From Glandiceps talaboti (taxonomy: Eukaryota > Hemichordata > Enteropneusta > Spengelidae), in contig NC_135559.1 in the NCBI RefSeq assembly GCF_964340395.1, positions 20,830,611-20,894,610 on the forward strand: 64,000 bases of DNA, written 5' to 3'. The notes under the pieces were generated by a model. It had not been told where the DNA came from. It searched no databases and worked only from the letters and a program-made list of their open reading frames with translations. Shown here piece after piece: positions 24,001-31,040 of this stretch. How positions within the stretch are numbered: the stretch's first letter is position 1; every line of letters starts with the position of its first letter. Both the position numbers and the translations under genes were made by a program.

Positions 24001-25585
24001 AATATGGCTACTGAATCCAATATGGCTACAGAATCCAATATGGCTACTGAATCCAATATGGCTACTGAATCCAATATGGCTACTGAATCCAATATGGCTA
24101 CTGAACACTGTGCCAACAAATTGAGAAATAAAAGACTGGTGATTCACTAGAAATTATGACAGAGAAACCCAAGACTTATTTTAGGGACCAGGAACAAGAT
24201 TTAACATTGAGGAGTCACAAGTACTTAGTCAGTAGAATATTTCTGTATTTGTATGTCTCAAATTAATAACACATTAATAATACATAGTACTACTTCATAG
24301 AGGAATGGCTTCCATTCTTAGATATTTCAAAAACAAAAGAAACAATTCACGTAATGTAGTACATGAACATTTAGCTTTATTGTGAGGTGTGTATTGACAC
24401 CATGGTACTTAGGGGCACTGTTTGCCAAAATCATGAAAAACAAGGGACAGAAATCATCTTCCCGTCATAACATAGTAGTACAGAGCTTTACTTGGTTCTT
24501 TTATTTGTTGCACCAATTAAATATTACAATTTAATCTAGACTTTATGTAGCCTAGATGATTACAACGGTTGTCAATCAATTTTCAAAGATATCCTAACAA
24601 ACGTAGAATTTCTATCATTAAAAATGTCTAAATATGTGGTATTAGATTTATTGTCATTATCTTAAAGATATCTGAATAGTTAATATGAGTTAACATGCAT
24701 GACTTTTGTTTCTGTTTGTGAATATGATAGCAAAGAAATAACCATCTTCCTTTAGAGTTAAAAATGTTCTAAAATACCAATCTTTCTCACATTCTACCAA
24801 TTTTGATAATTTCCTTCTTTGTCTGTGACGACTTGATTGACAGCGTTATTTATACTCTCACAACTTAGTCACCAATTATTTATATCTTGTCTTCTGTATG
24901 AACAGAAATTAACAAAAGTTTTACTCTACGATGTATGTTTTTTTTCTCCCAGGTTTTCCTCCATGTATCAAGAATGGGGTCATGACACATGGAGAGTAAA
25001 ATAGCTTAACAGTTCACCTGATCATGCACCATAACTTTAATGAAAATGATACTGATAAATTCTTGTCTAACTGTCTAACCGGCATATAGCTATAATGGCT
25101 ACCCTCTGTAGTTAGATTAAAGATGCCATGATTAAATAATAAATAAAATGTGTGCGTGTATTTAATACTAAGTACTTCCTCAATATGTTTCTTCATTCAG
25201 GCGAGGCAAATATGAGTGACCTAAGGGGCCTTGTCACTACAAATCAATAATACACAACTGAGTAGTTGCTAAAGTTGTGAAATAAGTAGCGATAAACCCT
25301 TTAGGTCACAAGCATTTTCCAACTGTGAATGAAAATTGGGAATAATATAATTAAACCTCGATCCTCATGCATAATTTTTGAAAGTCAAGGTATCTTTACA
25401 ATTCAATGGAATTTACATACCCTAGGTAGGAATTCGAGTTGACTGTTTTCTTTGTCACATTTGGAGTTGTTGTTATTGTTGTTGTTTAAAATTGCTTTCT
25501 TCTTAGGTTGAATTTCACTTGGACTTGAAACATCTTCTTTAAGGTTTCTTGTTCGTTTTCTCTTTGACACTCTGCGCCCTGGCAT
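2017..25585 (-). CDS. DDB2: DDB2, damage-specific DNA-binding protein 2 (UV-DDB small subunit), WD40 propeller; spliced
   Basis: Exons in transcript order: 25585-25421, 23325-23197, 22013-21822, then either 15294-15149 or 14943-14798, then 13336-13237, 12018-11841, 9212-9070, 8175-8011, 6820-6775, 2216-2017. All introns are GT-AG and all phases agree, giving 487 codons (human DDB2 has 427). DDB2 recognises UV photolesions and recruits the DDB1-CUL4 ubiquitin ligase in global-genome nucleotide excision repair. Diagnostic stretches are [44 protein letters not shown] (the DWD/DxR box for DDB1) and FFQH, the hairpin that enters the DNA minor groove in known structures. Positions matching human K244 and R273, mutated in XP-E, are conserved. 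The N-terminus is basic. The C-terminus runs about 55 residues past the human end and is basic and helical-looking. The start at 25585 is the first ATG after a likely 5'-UTR acceptor and gives a lysine/arginine-rich N-terminus. Confidence 0.95.
2320..2357. repeat. 16-bp hairpin (one mismatch, 6-nt loop)
   Basis: CCATAGACCCTCCACC at 2320-2335 is followed by a 6-nt loop and its near-exact reverse complement at 2342-2357. It lies in the DDB2 intron about 100 bp upstream, in transcript order, of the last exon. Confidence 0.8.
2358..3123. other. intronic, nothing recognised
   Basis: AT-rich intron sequence of DDB2. A short inverted pair around TAGGATAGG/CCTATCC (about 2474-2510) is visible. No coding similarity was seen. 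Confidence 0.5.
3126..3318. mobile_element. palindromic MITE with TA target duplication
   Basis: Arms of about 80 bp start GGGTATCTTTGCTGTGGGCT at the left and end in the reverse complement at the right, with a short unpaired centre. TA dinucleotides flank both ends (3124-3125, 3319-3320). This fits a nonautonomous Tc1/mariner-type element, but no transposase is present to confirm the superfamily. Confidence 0.75.
3624..4887. repeat. 63-bp minisatellite, about 20 copies
   Basis: Units contain AAGACCTGTACTGCTGAATT and CATCACCCTTCTTACATAC. The 63-bp period is a multiple of three, so it keeps a 258-codon frame open on the plus strand, but the predicted peptide is only the repeat. It lies inside the last DDB2 intron. 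The first units (3624-3750) are the most diverged. Confidence 0.95.
5395..5885. repeat. dispersed element with internal ~150-bp tandem units, GACG tract and terminal hairpin
   Basis: Three degenerate units share GGCNGCCATATTGGATCGTATCA and ATGGATATGCACATGTATG. A (GACG)n tract (about 5805-5840) follows, then a hairpin reading AGTCCCCGTCCCGGCGGGGACT (5857-5878 region). The same order of tract and hairpin recurs at 43980-44310. This looks like a nonautonomous repeat family; its class is unknown. Confidence 0.6.
5886..6072. repeat. dispersed repeat fragment (ACCTAAATCA family) ending in (CA)n
   Basis: TTTTTTACCTAAATCACACA and CCAAATATCATGGCAATC match copies at 14300-14425 and, split by a LINE, at 17095 and 21600-21660. 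A (CA)n microsatellite follows (6017-6072). Confidence 0.7.
6331..6659. mobile_element. foldback element, ~85-bp inverted arms
   Basis: The left arm (6331-6415, CTGGACTTACTGTTGTTTTG to TAATGACAGGT) is the imperfect reverse complement of the right arm (6571-6659). It lies in the DDB2 intron just 3' of exon 9. No open frame was found inside. Confidence 0.65.
6775..6820 (-). CDS. DDB2: DDB2 exon 9 (46 nt micro-exon)
   Basis: Acceptor GTTTGCAG, donor ATGG/GTGAGT. It encodes [15 protein letters not shown] plus the first base of a glycine, matching human LNEFNPMGDTLASAMG. It is too short to stand out as an open frame, but phase and similarity are exact. Confidence 0.92.
7061..7480. repeat. 60-bp minisatellite, exactly 7 copies
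   Basis: Each unit starts GACAAAGAGATAGAGGTAAA and ends CCTTTGCAG or CCCTTGCAG. Period 60 keeps frames open on both strands (139 and 171 codons), which are not genes. It lies in the DDB2 intron between exons 8 and 9. On the transcribed strand each unit reads as a pyrimidine tract followed by CTGCAAG, resembling a 3' splice site. Confidence 0.95.
8011..8175 (-). CDS. DDB2: DDB2 exon 8 (55 codons)
   Basis: Acceptor TTTTCCAG, donor TCT/GTAAGT, phase 0-0. It encodes [20 protein letters not shown] and [16 protein letters not shown], matching human blade 6-7 sequence almost residue by residue. Confidence 0.95.
8688..8925. repeat. dispersed repeat, copy 1 of a pair
   Basis: Shares GAGTGTCTAGTTCAGG, ATCCACTATTTCTC, GTGAAAAACTAGGTGGGGTC and TTTAGGCC with 44801-45095 in the same order and orientation. 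Family not recognised. Confidence 0.75.
9070..9212 (-). CDS. DDB2: DDB2 exon 7 (143 nt), DNA-probing hairpin
   Basis: Acceptor TTTCACAG, donor AAG/GTAAGG. Two bases complete the alanine begun in exon 6. It encodes [21 protein letters not shown] and [16 protein letters not shown] corresponds to human F334-Q335-H336, which fill the gap left by the flipped-out lesion in published DDB2-DNA structures. Confidence 0.95.
9502..10617. repeat. 36-bp minisatellite (31 copies), shortened form of the exon-6 boundary repeat
   Basis: The spacing of CCAAGAATTCACCTGAATTG is exactly 36 bp from 9502 to 10618. On the DDB2 strand a unit reads GAGAAACTTATCAATTCAG then GTGAATTC. It is the 43-bp unit minus 7 bp at the splice donor (CAG/GTAAGG becomes CAG/GTGAAT). 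The period is a multiple of three and free of stops in several frames, which creates the long spurious open frames here. Confidence 0.95.
10618..11840. repeat. 43-bp minisatellite (28 copies) made of DDB2 exon-6 edge plus its 5' splice site
   Basis: The unit on the transcribed strand is GAGAAACCTATCAATTCAG/GTAAGGAGTG plus AATTCTTGGAATGT. The first part equals the last 18-20 bases of DDB2 exon 6 (codons EKPINS) and the second its donor. 28 full units run from 10618 to 11822 and end on the genuine exon edge at 11841. Four units carry GTGAGG instead of GTAAGG. Confidence 0.95.
11841..12018 (-). CDS. DDB2: DDB2 exon 6 (178 nt), DDB1-binding WD motif
   Basis: Acceptor GATTTAG, donor TCAG/GTAAGG. 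It encodes [26 protein letters not shown] and EHEKPINS. The residue matching human K244 (third lysine of HKKKVTH) and the arginine of WDIR (human R273) are present. The 3' edge of this exon with its donor is the source sequence of the 43-bp minisatellite that starts directly downstream. Confidence 0.95.
12180..12500. repeat. SINE-like dispersed repeat, copy 1
   Basis: TTCCTCAACTCCCTG, CACATTGCAAC, CTACCAGGTCCCCA and ACAGCTGGGTTGACTGAGGC recur at 56580-56830. The sequence TCAAAGCGATTTACA resembles the conserved core found in several metazoan SINE tails. Class uncertain. Confidence 0.6.
12510..12840. other. intronic, GTCTAAAAT-rich segment
   Basis: The word GTCTAAAAT recurs about five times between CATTGGGGTGCATTTTCTAG and CCTGGGGTGACCAG. 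This suggests a decayed dispersed element; no coding potential was seen. Confidence 0.35.
13237..13336 (-). CDS. DDB2: DDB2 exon 5 (100 nt)
   Basis: Acceptor GTTTCAG, donor GAG/GTGAGA. The first base completes the codon left open by exon 4a or 4b. It encodes FWYCSVDVS then [12 protein letters not shown] and RDGKE, close to human residues 203-234. Confidence 0.93.
13660..14430. repeat. decayed dispersed repeat (TTGACCAAAATTCACATTTTT family)
   Basis: Contains TTTTTGACCAAAATTCACAT and the ACCTAAATCA to AAATATCATGGCAATTGG block shared with 5890, 16740-17105/21600 and 59500. Intron of DDB2 between exons 4b and 5. Confidence 0.6.
14432..14672. mobile_element. palindromic MITE family, copy A
   Basis: The left arm TTATCATGGTTTCTTACTTG pairs with the right arm CAAGTAAGAAGCCATGATAA (14643-14662). 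The inner part shares ACAAGGACTTGGCATATGTT with copies at 23445 and 43396. It ends about 125 bp beyond the donor of exon 4b. Confidence 0.75.
14798..14943 (-). CDS. DDB2: DDB2 alternative exon 4b (146 nt), tandem duplicate of 4a
   Basis: Acceptor CTTATAG, donor AA/GTGAGC, same phases as 4a. It encodes [13 protein letters not shown] through LQDFTG to TCDW. By eye 23 of 48 residues match 4a, including the G-G, KFN, YTSS and LQDF core, so both look selected. Splicing in both copies shifts the frame and gives a stop eight codons after the junction. Confidence 0.88.
15149..15294 (-). CDS. DDB2: DDB2 alternative exon 4a (146 nt)
   Basis: Acceptor GTTTCAG, donor GG/GTAAGA, entering at phase 0 and leaving with two bases of a codon. 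It encodes [13 protein letters not shown] through LQDFNG to TNDW, aligning with human residues about 153-201. A paralogous exon of the same length and phases lies 205 bp downstream in the transcript (14798-14943). Confidence 0.9.
15421..15865. repeat. 22-bp minisatellite in two blocks within a larger duplication
   Basis: The unit GGTTACCAGGCCTTGTTGTC plus two bases occurs about four times at 15421-15510 and about nine times at 15655-15865. Sequence following each block is also alike (AGAAT..AGT..TCACT..TGATTGT), so a unit of about 355 bp was itself duplicated. It lies just upstream of exon 4a. Confidence 0.85.
16455..17105. repeat. dispersed repeat (TAGCGCCAATGGCATTGTAG family), 5' part, interrupted by LINE
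   Basis: Matches 58800-59650 (GGCTGTTGCTATGGGC, GACATATTTGCATACATTTT, TCACTTGTCTATGAATCC). Its 3' continuation (ACACACTGGCGATAAGAAC) is at 21600-21660, beyond the LINE, so the LINE inserted into an older copy. Confidence 0.75.
17224..18051 (+). pseudogene. LINE ORF1 protein (zinc-ribbon/PHD-like plus coiled coil)
   Basis: 275 codons. Residues 3-6 CGDC and 24-27 CGKC form a paired-cysteine zinc site as in PHD-type ORF1p. Residues about 75-145 are a long coiled coil. From about 150 there is the RRM/CTD-like block ([36 protein letters not shown]). The usual C-terminal [12 protein letters not shown] lies in the next frame (18040-18080), so a one-base shift truncates the reading frame near 18045. 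Confidence 0.85.
18463..18946 (+). pseudogene. LINE ORF2, endonuclease N-terminal part, catalytic Glu lost
   Basis: Apurinic-type endonuclease motifs: HVNIRSL and GGGVGAYI. Where family members read GISETW or similar, this copy has GISKVW (about 18616-18633), so the catalytic glutamate is replaced by lysine. The frame breaks around 18926-18933, directly before MGDFN, which is in another frame. Confidence 0.8.
18926..19447 (+). pseudogene. LINE ORF2, endonuclease C-terminal part
   Basis: Starts [10 protein letters not shown] (the GDFN metal/phosphate motif), then TIIDHIYT and SDHFPIF, the catalytic SDH. It joins 18463-18933 after a one-base frameshift and ends at another frame break at 19447. 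Confidence 0.8.
19448..21354 (+). pseudogene. LINE ORF2, linker and reverse transcriptase
   Basis: After a frame break and a stop near 19611, a 577-codon open frame (19621-21354) carries the [44 protein letters not shown] (motif A), [13 protein letters not shown] (B), FADDSN (C, catalytic Asp pair intact). The thumb/C-terminal region follows (GVEVWGS to FWNSLP). The RT itself is intact, but ORF1, the endonuclease and the linker are broken, so the copy is dead. Confidence 0.88.
21822..22013 (-). CDS. DDB2: DDB2 exon 3 (64 codons), first WD40 blade
   Basis: Acceptor CCTTTCAG and donor GGG/GTAAGT, phase 0-0. It encodes [17 protein letters not shown] and [13 protein letters not shown], the most strongly conserved part of the DDB2 propeller. 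The next intron (15295-21821) holds the antisense LINE. Confidence 0.95.
22615..22815. repeat. dispersed repeat with GCCACTAGGGG core
   Basis: AAAGATTGTACAATTTGGCCACTAGGGGTGCTG is closely matched at 27832-27870 (the quoted match is split here as AAAGATTGTA and GGCCACTAGGGGTGCTG). The following 130 bp hold a partial inverted pair (GGATGTTCTTCCGATACAATA with TATCGAAAGAAAGCCCGAACATC). Confidence 0.5.
23197..23325 (-). CDS. DDB2: DDB2 exon 2 (43 codons)
   Basis: Acceptor TTTACAG and donor AAACAG/GTAATG, phase 0 at both ends. It encodes the helical region before the propeller ([12 protein letters not shown], then a run ending in DSLKQ). This matches the human QILPP and SVQQGLQQSF region that leads into the first blade. 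Confidence 0.9.
23443..23688. mobile_element. palindromic MITE family, copy B
   Basis: The left arm CAATTTTATTATGGCTTCCT pairs with the right arm GGAAGCCATAATAAAATTG (23668-23688 region). The interior is shared with copies A (14432) and C (43396). It lies in the DDB2 intron upstream of exon 2. Confidence 0.78.
23996..24104. repeat. 18-bp tandem repeat, 6 copies
   Basis: AATCCAATATGGCTACTG is repeated six times with one variant (ACAG). It sits in the first coding intron of DDB2. Confidence 0.9.
24105..25420. other. intron 1 of DDB2, nothing else recognised
   Basis: AT-rich, unique-looking sequence with no open frame that resembles a protein and no clear repeat structure. Confidence 0.5.
25421..25585 (-). 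CDS. DDB2: DDB2 coding exon 1 (55 codons)
   Basis: Starts with ATG at 25585 ([11 protein letters not shown]) and ends EFLPR before donor GTATGT. It encodes the basic, disordered N-terminal tail with a run of asparagines. A good acceptor (TTACTTTTACAG) ends at 25594, eight bases before the ATG, so an upstream noncoding exon is likely. Phase at the 3' end is 0. Confidence 0.85.
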
Positions 25586-25650
25586 TGCTACTTCTGTAAA
25601 AGTAATGTCAATACAAATTATGCATATGTATACTTTTGGCAGAAGATACA

Positions 25651-25889
25651 AGTGGACTACACTTGTCGACAGTCGTTCGTGCCTTTTTTGCTACTTTTTA
25701 TGTAAAACTAAAGTCGTCGCCTCGCTCCGATCCGGAGCAAGACTATAGTATAACCGTGTACTGATTGACGGAACAGTTCAGTATCAGTACCGAGTACGCA
25801 TTGGTATTCAGTGAGCCATCCGACGACTTTGGTTTTAGATGAAACGTAGCAAAAAAGGCATGAACAACTGTCGACAGTCCATGTGCAAA
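25651..25889. mobile_element. foldback element at the DDB2 5' end
   Basis: The left arm (25651-25720, with TGTCGACAGTCGTTCGTGCC and AAGTCGTCG) is the reverse complement of the right arm (25820-25889). The centre includes a second palindrome, CTCCGATCCGGAG. It lies about 65 bp upstream of the first DDB2 ATG, in the 5' UTR, a 5'-UTR intron or the promoter. Confidence 0.75.
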
Positions 25890-27830
25890 CAGATACATGT
25901 ATGAAGTGACAAATTGATGTATTAAGTTCGTCTTCCATTTCTATAATTTCCAAGCATATGGTGTCTAAACAAAGATAACACTGTCCTTATTGTACAGACT
26001 CTCATATACGTTCATGTTCACTTACGTTACTTGCTTGCTTGCTTTCACTTACTAGAGTATGTATGTGATTAGAGTTTGCGAGATAGTCCTGATGGCAGTG
26101 GTTGTTAATCTTGTCTTGTCTTGTGACGCTATACAGTCAGAAAGGTTGTCAATTTTGATCTCACCATGCAGTATGTCCTCTAACAAAGCTTTGCGATAGT
26201 GTACTCTTCTTCAGCATGCAGTAAGGTGAGAAGTTACATGTATTCGAGGGATGCCATGCTTCTTGTTGTGTAACACCAACATTTGACCCAAGTGTTAACT
26301 TGTTGACCTCGATCACGTGACACATTGTGACCCGAGAATAATCTATCGAATAATAGAGCGTGGGTGTTAGTTTGACCTAGCTAGTACGTTCGGTTTTTCT
26401 CGATTTTTTTTGAGCTGAAGTTGTGTGTGTGCTCAGACCAATACTAGATCTGAGGTGTGTGGCTGTGAAACCATGTGTCATGAGTGAAACACCAAGGCAT
26501 CTTCATTTCTCTTGTATGCATAGTAGAAAAAAGATATATGGATCATTATCAAAGAGCTAGAACTCTTTCCTTACAGAAAGTTGTGGACGTTTAAAGTCTG
26601 CACCTGACCGAACCAACTATTTCAGCGAAGATGTAACAAGGATAATAAAATTAACCAGGATATTGGTAGCCAATTATAGATGTTCATGTAATTGTTTACG
26701 TAGTTTTTAATTAGGGTGTGTAATTTGCATAAATTATCATCCTTAAATTAGGCAATGTCTGTAGAATGCAAGCTTTAAAGTCCAGATAATTTAGTATATA
26801 TGTATATGTATTGATGGTACATCATGTATGATAGCTGTAGTTCAGAATTTTACATTCCAACGATGTGTGTAGGCCCAAAAATCTATGTTTTTTTCTCTTA
26901 CGGGAGGCATTCAGTTCCAGACTCACCATCACTATAACTATGTAAAAAAATATTGTCATTGTCATTTTCATTCTGTCGCGAATTCAGACATCTTAAATCT
27001 CGATCAAACTTTCTTCAGCCGCTTCATATTCTTCTTCAGCTACTTCAAACTCAACTTCACTTTCACTCTTTGCATAATTATTTCCTCAACTAACAAGTCA
27101 TTCGCCTCAACTAATTCCTCACTACTTTACAAATTTAGACATTGAACATTCGTGTCTTTTATAAAGCCCTGATTCTGTAAATTTACTGCATTACATGCAA
27201 AGGAACAAACATTAAATATGTGTGCCCTAATATGGCTGCTTGACATATGTTCGAGCACTGGTAGTCTAGATCTGTCTCTCTCAGATGAACACTGGTAGTC
27301 TGTCTCCCATTGTCACTAGAAAGTAGTAATACGTCTTTATTAAAGTTTAAGTTTGATTTGTCAGCTTGCTGTCCCCCGAAACCATTGTCGTTGTAGGGTC
27401 AGTTGGACATCATCAAGTGCCGTTTCTCCTGCTGCCGAAGATGTAAACAGGCAGTGCAAATGTGTTTCTCGATCCTCCAATCCCGTTTACCACGTGGTCT
27501 TTCGTATGAGTACACTTGTGTGATTAGAATGCAGAAAACTGTATGTATGGCAGAATGGAATAAAATGTCCGATTATTTCTAAACTCAGTCCTCCTTAAAA
27601 ACCGGATTATACATGCAGCCATGACAATTCAAAACATTTTAAAAAGTTGACTTAAAAATGTAAATAATAACCATACTATTTGTACGAAATTAAGTACAAA
27701 CAATACTGAGTCTGGTTTTAAAAACATTCTAGGTAAGATCACATAAAATGAAAATAACTTTAAAATGTATATATTTCTTCGTGGAATAACATTTGCATCC
27801 AACGCAAACATATGCTGTTTAGTAGAAAGA
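25890..27830. other. region upstream of DDB2, probably promoter-containing; no gene recognised
   Basis: Holds the only candidate regulatory word noticed, an E-box TCACGTGAC at 26314-26322, in somewhat more CpG-containing sequence (26290-26400). No TATA box could be tied to a start site. Open frames here look like chance. Confidence 0.35.
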
Positions 27831-27831
27831 A

Positions 27832-27900
27832 AAAAGATTGTATAGTTTCGCCACTAGGGGCGCTGATTTCCAAAGCAGTTTTCTGATCTGACGTGATACG
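27832..27900. repeat. dispersed repeat with GCCACTAGGGG core, second copy
   Basis: AAAGATTGTATAGTTTCGCC and CACTAGGGGCGCTGA match 22622-22660. Confidence 0.5.
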
Positions 27901-28550
27901 TTGAAAACATCATTTTGTTTTGGGTACAAATTGAATTTTTTACAGCTATTTCATTCACTGTTTGTACTGCCATGGCCATGCATTTGTGTAACGATAAAAT
28001 GTTTACAGCTACACTAGTTGTAACCGTAGACTCTGGAAAGCTTACTCTCTATGTCAATTTTTGAAGAAGTAAATTTGCTTACGGAGTGTATACTTCCATA
28101 GGATGATATCAATAATAGTTGCTATGGGCAATTACTTGTATCACCATAACTGTAGTACATACACCCCTCCATTGTCAGTATTCCACTTTGAAAGTAAGTC
28201 ATGTGAGGACACAATAACATCATCATGTTTATATCAATGCTCCGATAGCATTACACTTTCACTGTTGGTGATAAGAACAGAATGTTATGCTTCATAAAGG
28301 GCATTTGACTATACGTTGGAGAGAGAGATCATAGAAAACTAAGCCCTATCTACCTATAGCGACTGGACTATTGTGGTACACTCTTATAATATAAATATTT
28401 TGTATATGTACAACAGAAACATTACGATTTCATGATCAGACATATTTGAAAGAGTCACATTCAACCAAGTAACATCTGGTAAGTGGATACAATCTATAAA
28501 ATTGTGTTTGGTCATTTGAGTTTTGAGCTTACTATATTTTGTAGAATATA

Positions 28551-28551
<1 letters not shown>

Positions 28552-28592
<41 letters not shown>

Positions 28593-28650
28593 TGTCTGTG
28601 TGTCTGTGTGTCTGTCTGTCTGTAGATCTCTGTCTGTCTCTCCCTCTCCC

Positions 28651-28744
<94 letters not shown>

Positions 28745-28756
28745 TATCTCTCTCTG
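28552..28756. repeat. (GT)n and (CT)n/(CTGT)n microsatellite
   Basis: Runs of GT (28555-28590), GTCT and CT (to 28755). The open frames through it on both strands are simple-sequence artefacts. Confidence 0.97.
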
Positions 28757-29506
28757 AGGAGACTTTTTTGAAAATTCAAACCTCAGAAGCAGTCGTTTAT
28801 TTTGTACTTTGCACTTCACTTACCTACCATACATTTAATTATGAGGCAGTCAATGACCAAGCGAATGTGTTTGTCTGCCAAAATATCTGTATAACTTAAA
28901 GTGTAGGTAATATATCCATATATCCATACAGTTGTATAATAATATATTGAGAGTACAATTTGGGTATTGTAGACAATTTTCAAGTAATCAATGGCTTCCG
29001 ATAATGTGTATCGTTTGAAATTTTATGCCACTAAAATTTGCCGACCGTGGGAGGGGGACACGCCCTCCCCACTAGCTGTCATGGGGGATGCCGTTTCTGC
29101 CCAGAATTAAACTTTGCTGGCTATGTTTTTACAAGTACATGTTACAGCCCAATGACATACCTTTTTCATAAAACCCACATCTATTTGTAAAGAAATCTCT
29201 CGGCATGTTATGTATGGACGCTGGTGTTGATTTCCACTATTAGTTTACAGTGTGTCATGTAGTGTACCATACTGTACATCTCTGAAGTGGAGGGGTTGGG
29301 GTAATGTATAATTACATATTAAAACATGTGCAGCTGGGTAGGGGGGGGGGCTACGAAAATTCTTGGGTTTATTTCGGGGGAACATGACATTTTTTTAGAG
29401 CGCGAAGGGGGGGGGGGGCTGCGAAATTTTATTTTGACCAAAATTAGTTCTCTCCAGCCCAGTAATATCTGATTCCAGCCTAATGACCCGAACAGTAGGA
29501 GACTAA

Positions 29507-29893
29507 TATTACTCCCATGAAGCCCTCATATGCTATGTTTGTAGGACCTTGGTGAGTCCAGGATATATAGCTTATAGACTGACTGGGAAAGGCTTGACAG
29601 TTCCACAACAACGTGATATTAAGCGTGCAACACATCGCTGTCATGTAATCTCAAACCAGAATGGATTTCTGTAAATGGTGATTGTGTTTAGGTTTGTACA
29701 TGTCGGCATATTAAACAAGAAAATTGTTGGGAGCAATTTCCATCACAAAAACATTTTTAAAAACTACGACTCATTTCAAATGTCTTTAAACGTCTCAGAA
29801 AATAAAGACGCTGTTGTGCTTTCTTTACGAGGTGTTCAGTATGTGTTTGTCAAGACAGTTGATGTGAAAGATCATGAATACCAAGGAATTTGA
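29507..29893 (+). pseudogene. unrecognised coding-like segment with one internal stop
   Basis: One frame stays open from 29507 to 29893 except for TAA at 29672. Before the stop it reads SPGYIAYRLTGKGLTVPQQR; after it, LNKKIVGSNFHHKNIFKNYD and VVLSLRGVQYVFVKTVDV. Composition is protein-like and there is an acceptor-like TATGTTTGTAG at 29543. I recognise no family. It may be a relic exon or transposon piece. Confidence 0.3.
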
Positions 29894-30822
29894 AAATACT
29901 GACAATTTAACTCAATCTGTACCATGAATATTCAAATTGTCAATAACATGTCGTCTTACCAATAATGAAATAGCTTTAATATAAAATAAAAGCACTTGGT
30001 AAAGGGTTGGCATTCACCCCCACACAAAAGTTCCCAACAAAAATTAAAGAAATGTAACTAATCAGAAAGATGAATGATTTCTCGTCCATAATCCGTCCGA
30101 ACTATCTGTAGTAAGAAATAAAATATGAAAACAACGTCCTTTAATAGACTAAAATTGATGGACACAACATATACTATCTAGAAGCAACAGCAGGAGAAGC
30201 ATTGTCAAAATTCCTTTTAACACTATTCATATAAAGCCTCAAAATGCGGCGCGAGGAGATCATATTTTGACTGAAACAGTATGTATTCAGTGAGTTGCCA
30301 GTAGAGCTTTTAGACCTTGAGAAATATACCATTTTCGTGTTGTTGTTTTTTTTACATAATTATGTATCTTGACTTTAGTCCTGCTTAAAAACTTTTGTAA
30401 TTAATTATCGGGAATGAAATATACACTGAGCTTGAATATACACTGAGGTTGAGTCAAATGTAGGATCCTGACTGCAATTTACATAACCAATCAAGTTACG
30501 TCAAATTAGTTAATCTCAAGTCTAAACAATCTCTACTAACCAATCCTACATGTATATATTCCTAATTGACCAATCAAATGAAGTTCAATATCAAATTGGA
30601 GCCAATATGTATGGAACGTAGGAAAATCTTCATTTCTGTGTGATCTGTAGTTTTTTTGTGGGATGTCAATAAAGTAGGAGTAGCTATCTTTATAGTGCTT
30701 GGATGTACAGGCATCATTCCTTATATATATATATAACTCGGTGAGTATCAATCTGCTAAGACAGTGCTCTATACCGCAGTGGCAGAGCGCAATAGTTTTG
30801 GTAGTACTGGAAATCTTTCTTG

Positions 30823-30865
30823 GTTGTAACTCGGAGTTTCACGCATTGCGCGATCATCAGACAAC
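30823..30865 (-). ncRNA. hammerhead-ribozyme-like motif 1
   Basis: Read on the minus strand: stem I strand GTTGT, core CTGATGA, a short stem-loop (CGC/GCG), GAAA, stem III ACT-CCG-AGT, cleavage triplet GTT, then ACAAC closing stem I with five perfect pairs. All conserved core positions are present. The pair next to the core in stem II is U.U rather than G-C. Activity is not shown. Confidence 0.5.
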
Positions 30866-31040
30866 TGCTGGTTTCTACTCTCTGGGTGTGTGTTTATATA
30901 GAGTGCAGACAATAGAAATATCATCACTATTGTCTGTGTTGGTGGGTTGTTGTTATTGTGTGAGTTATTGGGTGCGGACAAGTAGGTGTTGGCGGGTTGC
31001 GACATGTTGGGCTTTGATGTTCCGTTAGTTAACAGGTTTA

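Noticed and set aside
25708-25953. 81-codon minus-strand frame upstream of DDB2
   Set aside because: Lies across the foldback element; no similarity and no splice connection in phase to exon 1.
26885-27145. 86-codon frame near 27 kb as a gene
   Set aside because: Low-complexity and phenylalanine-rich; the opposite strand is a short acidic GAA/GAG-rich stretch. Neither shows domain features.
28483-28899. 138-codon frame (CVCVCV / SLSLSL)
   Set aside because: Translation of GT and CT microsatellites.
30699-31028. 109-codon plus-strand frame before the RT fragment
   Set aside because: It runs through the hammerhead-like terminal region and has no protein-like features.
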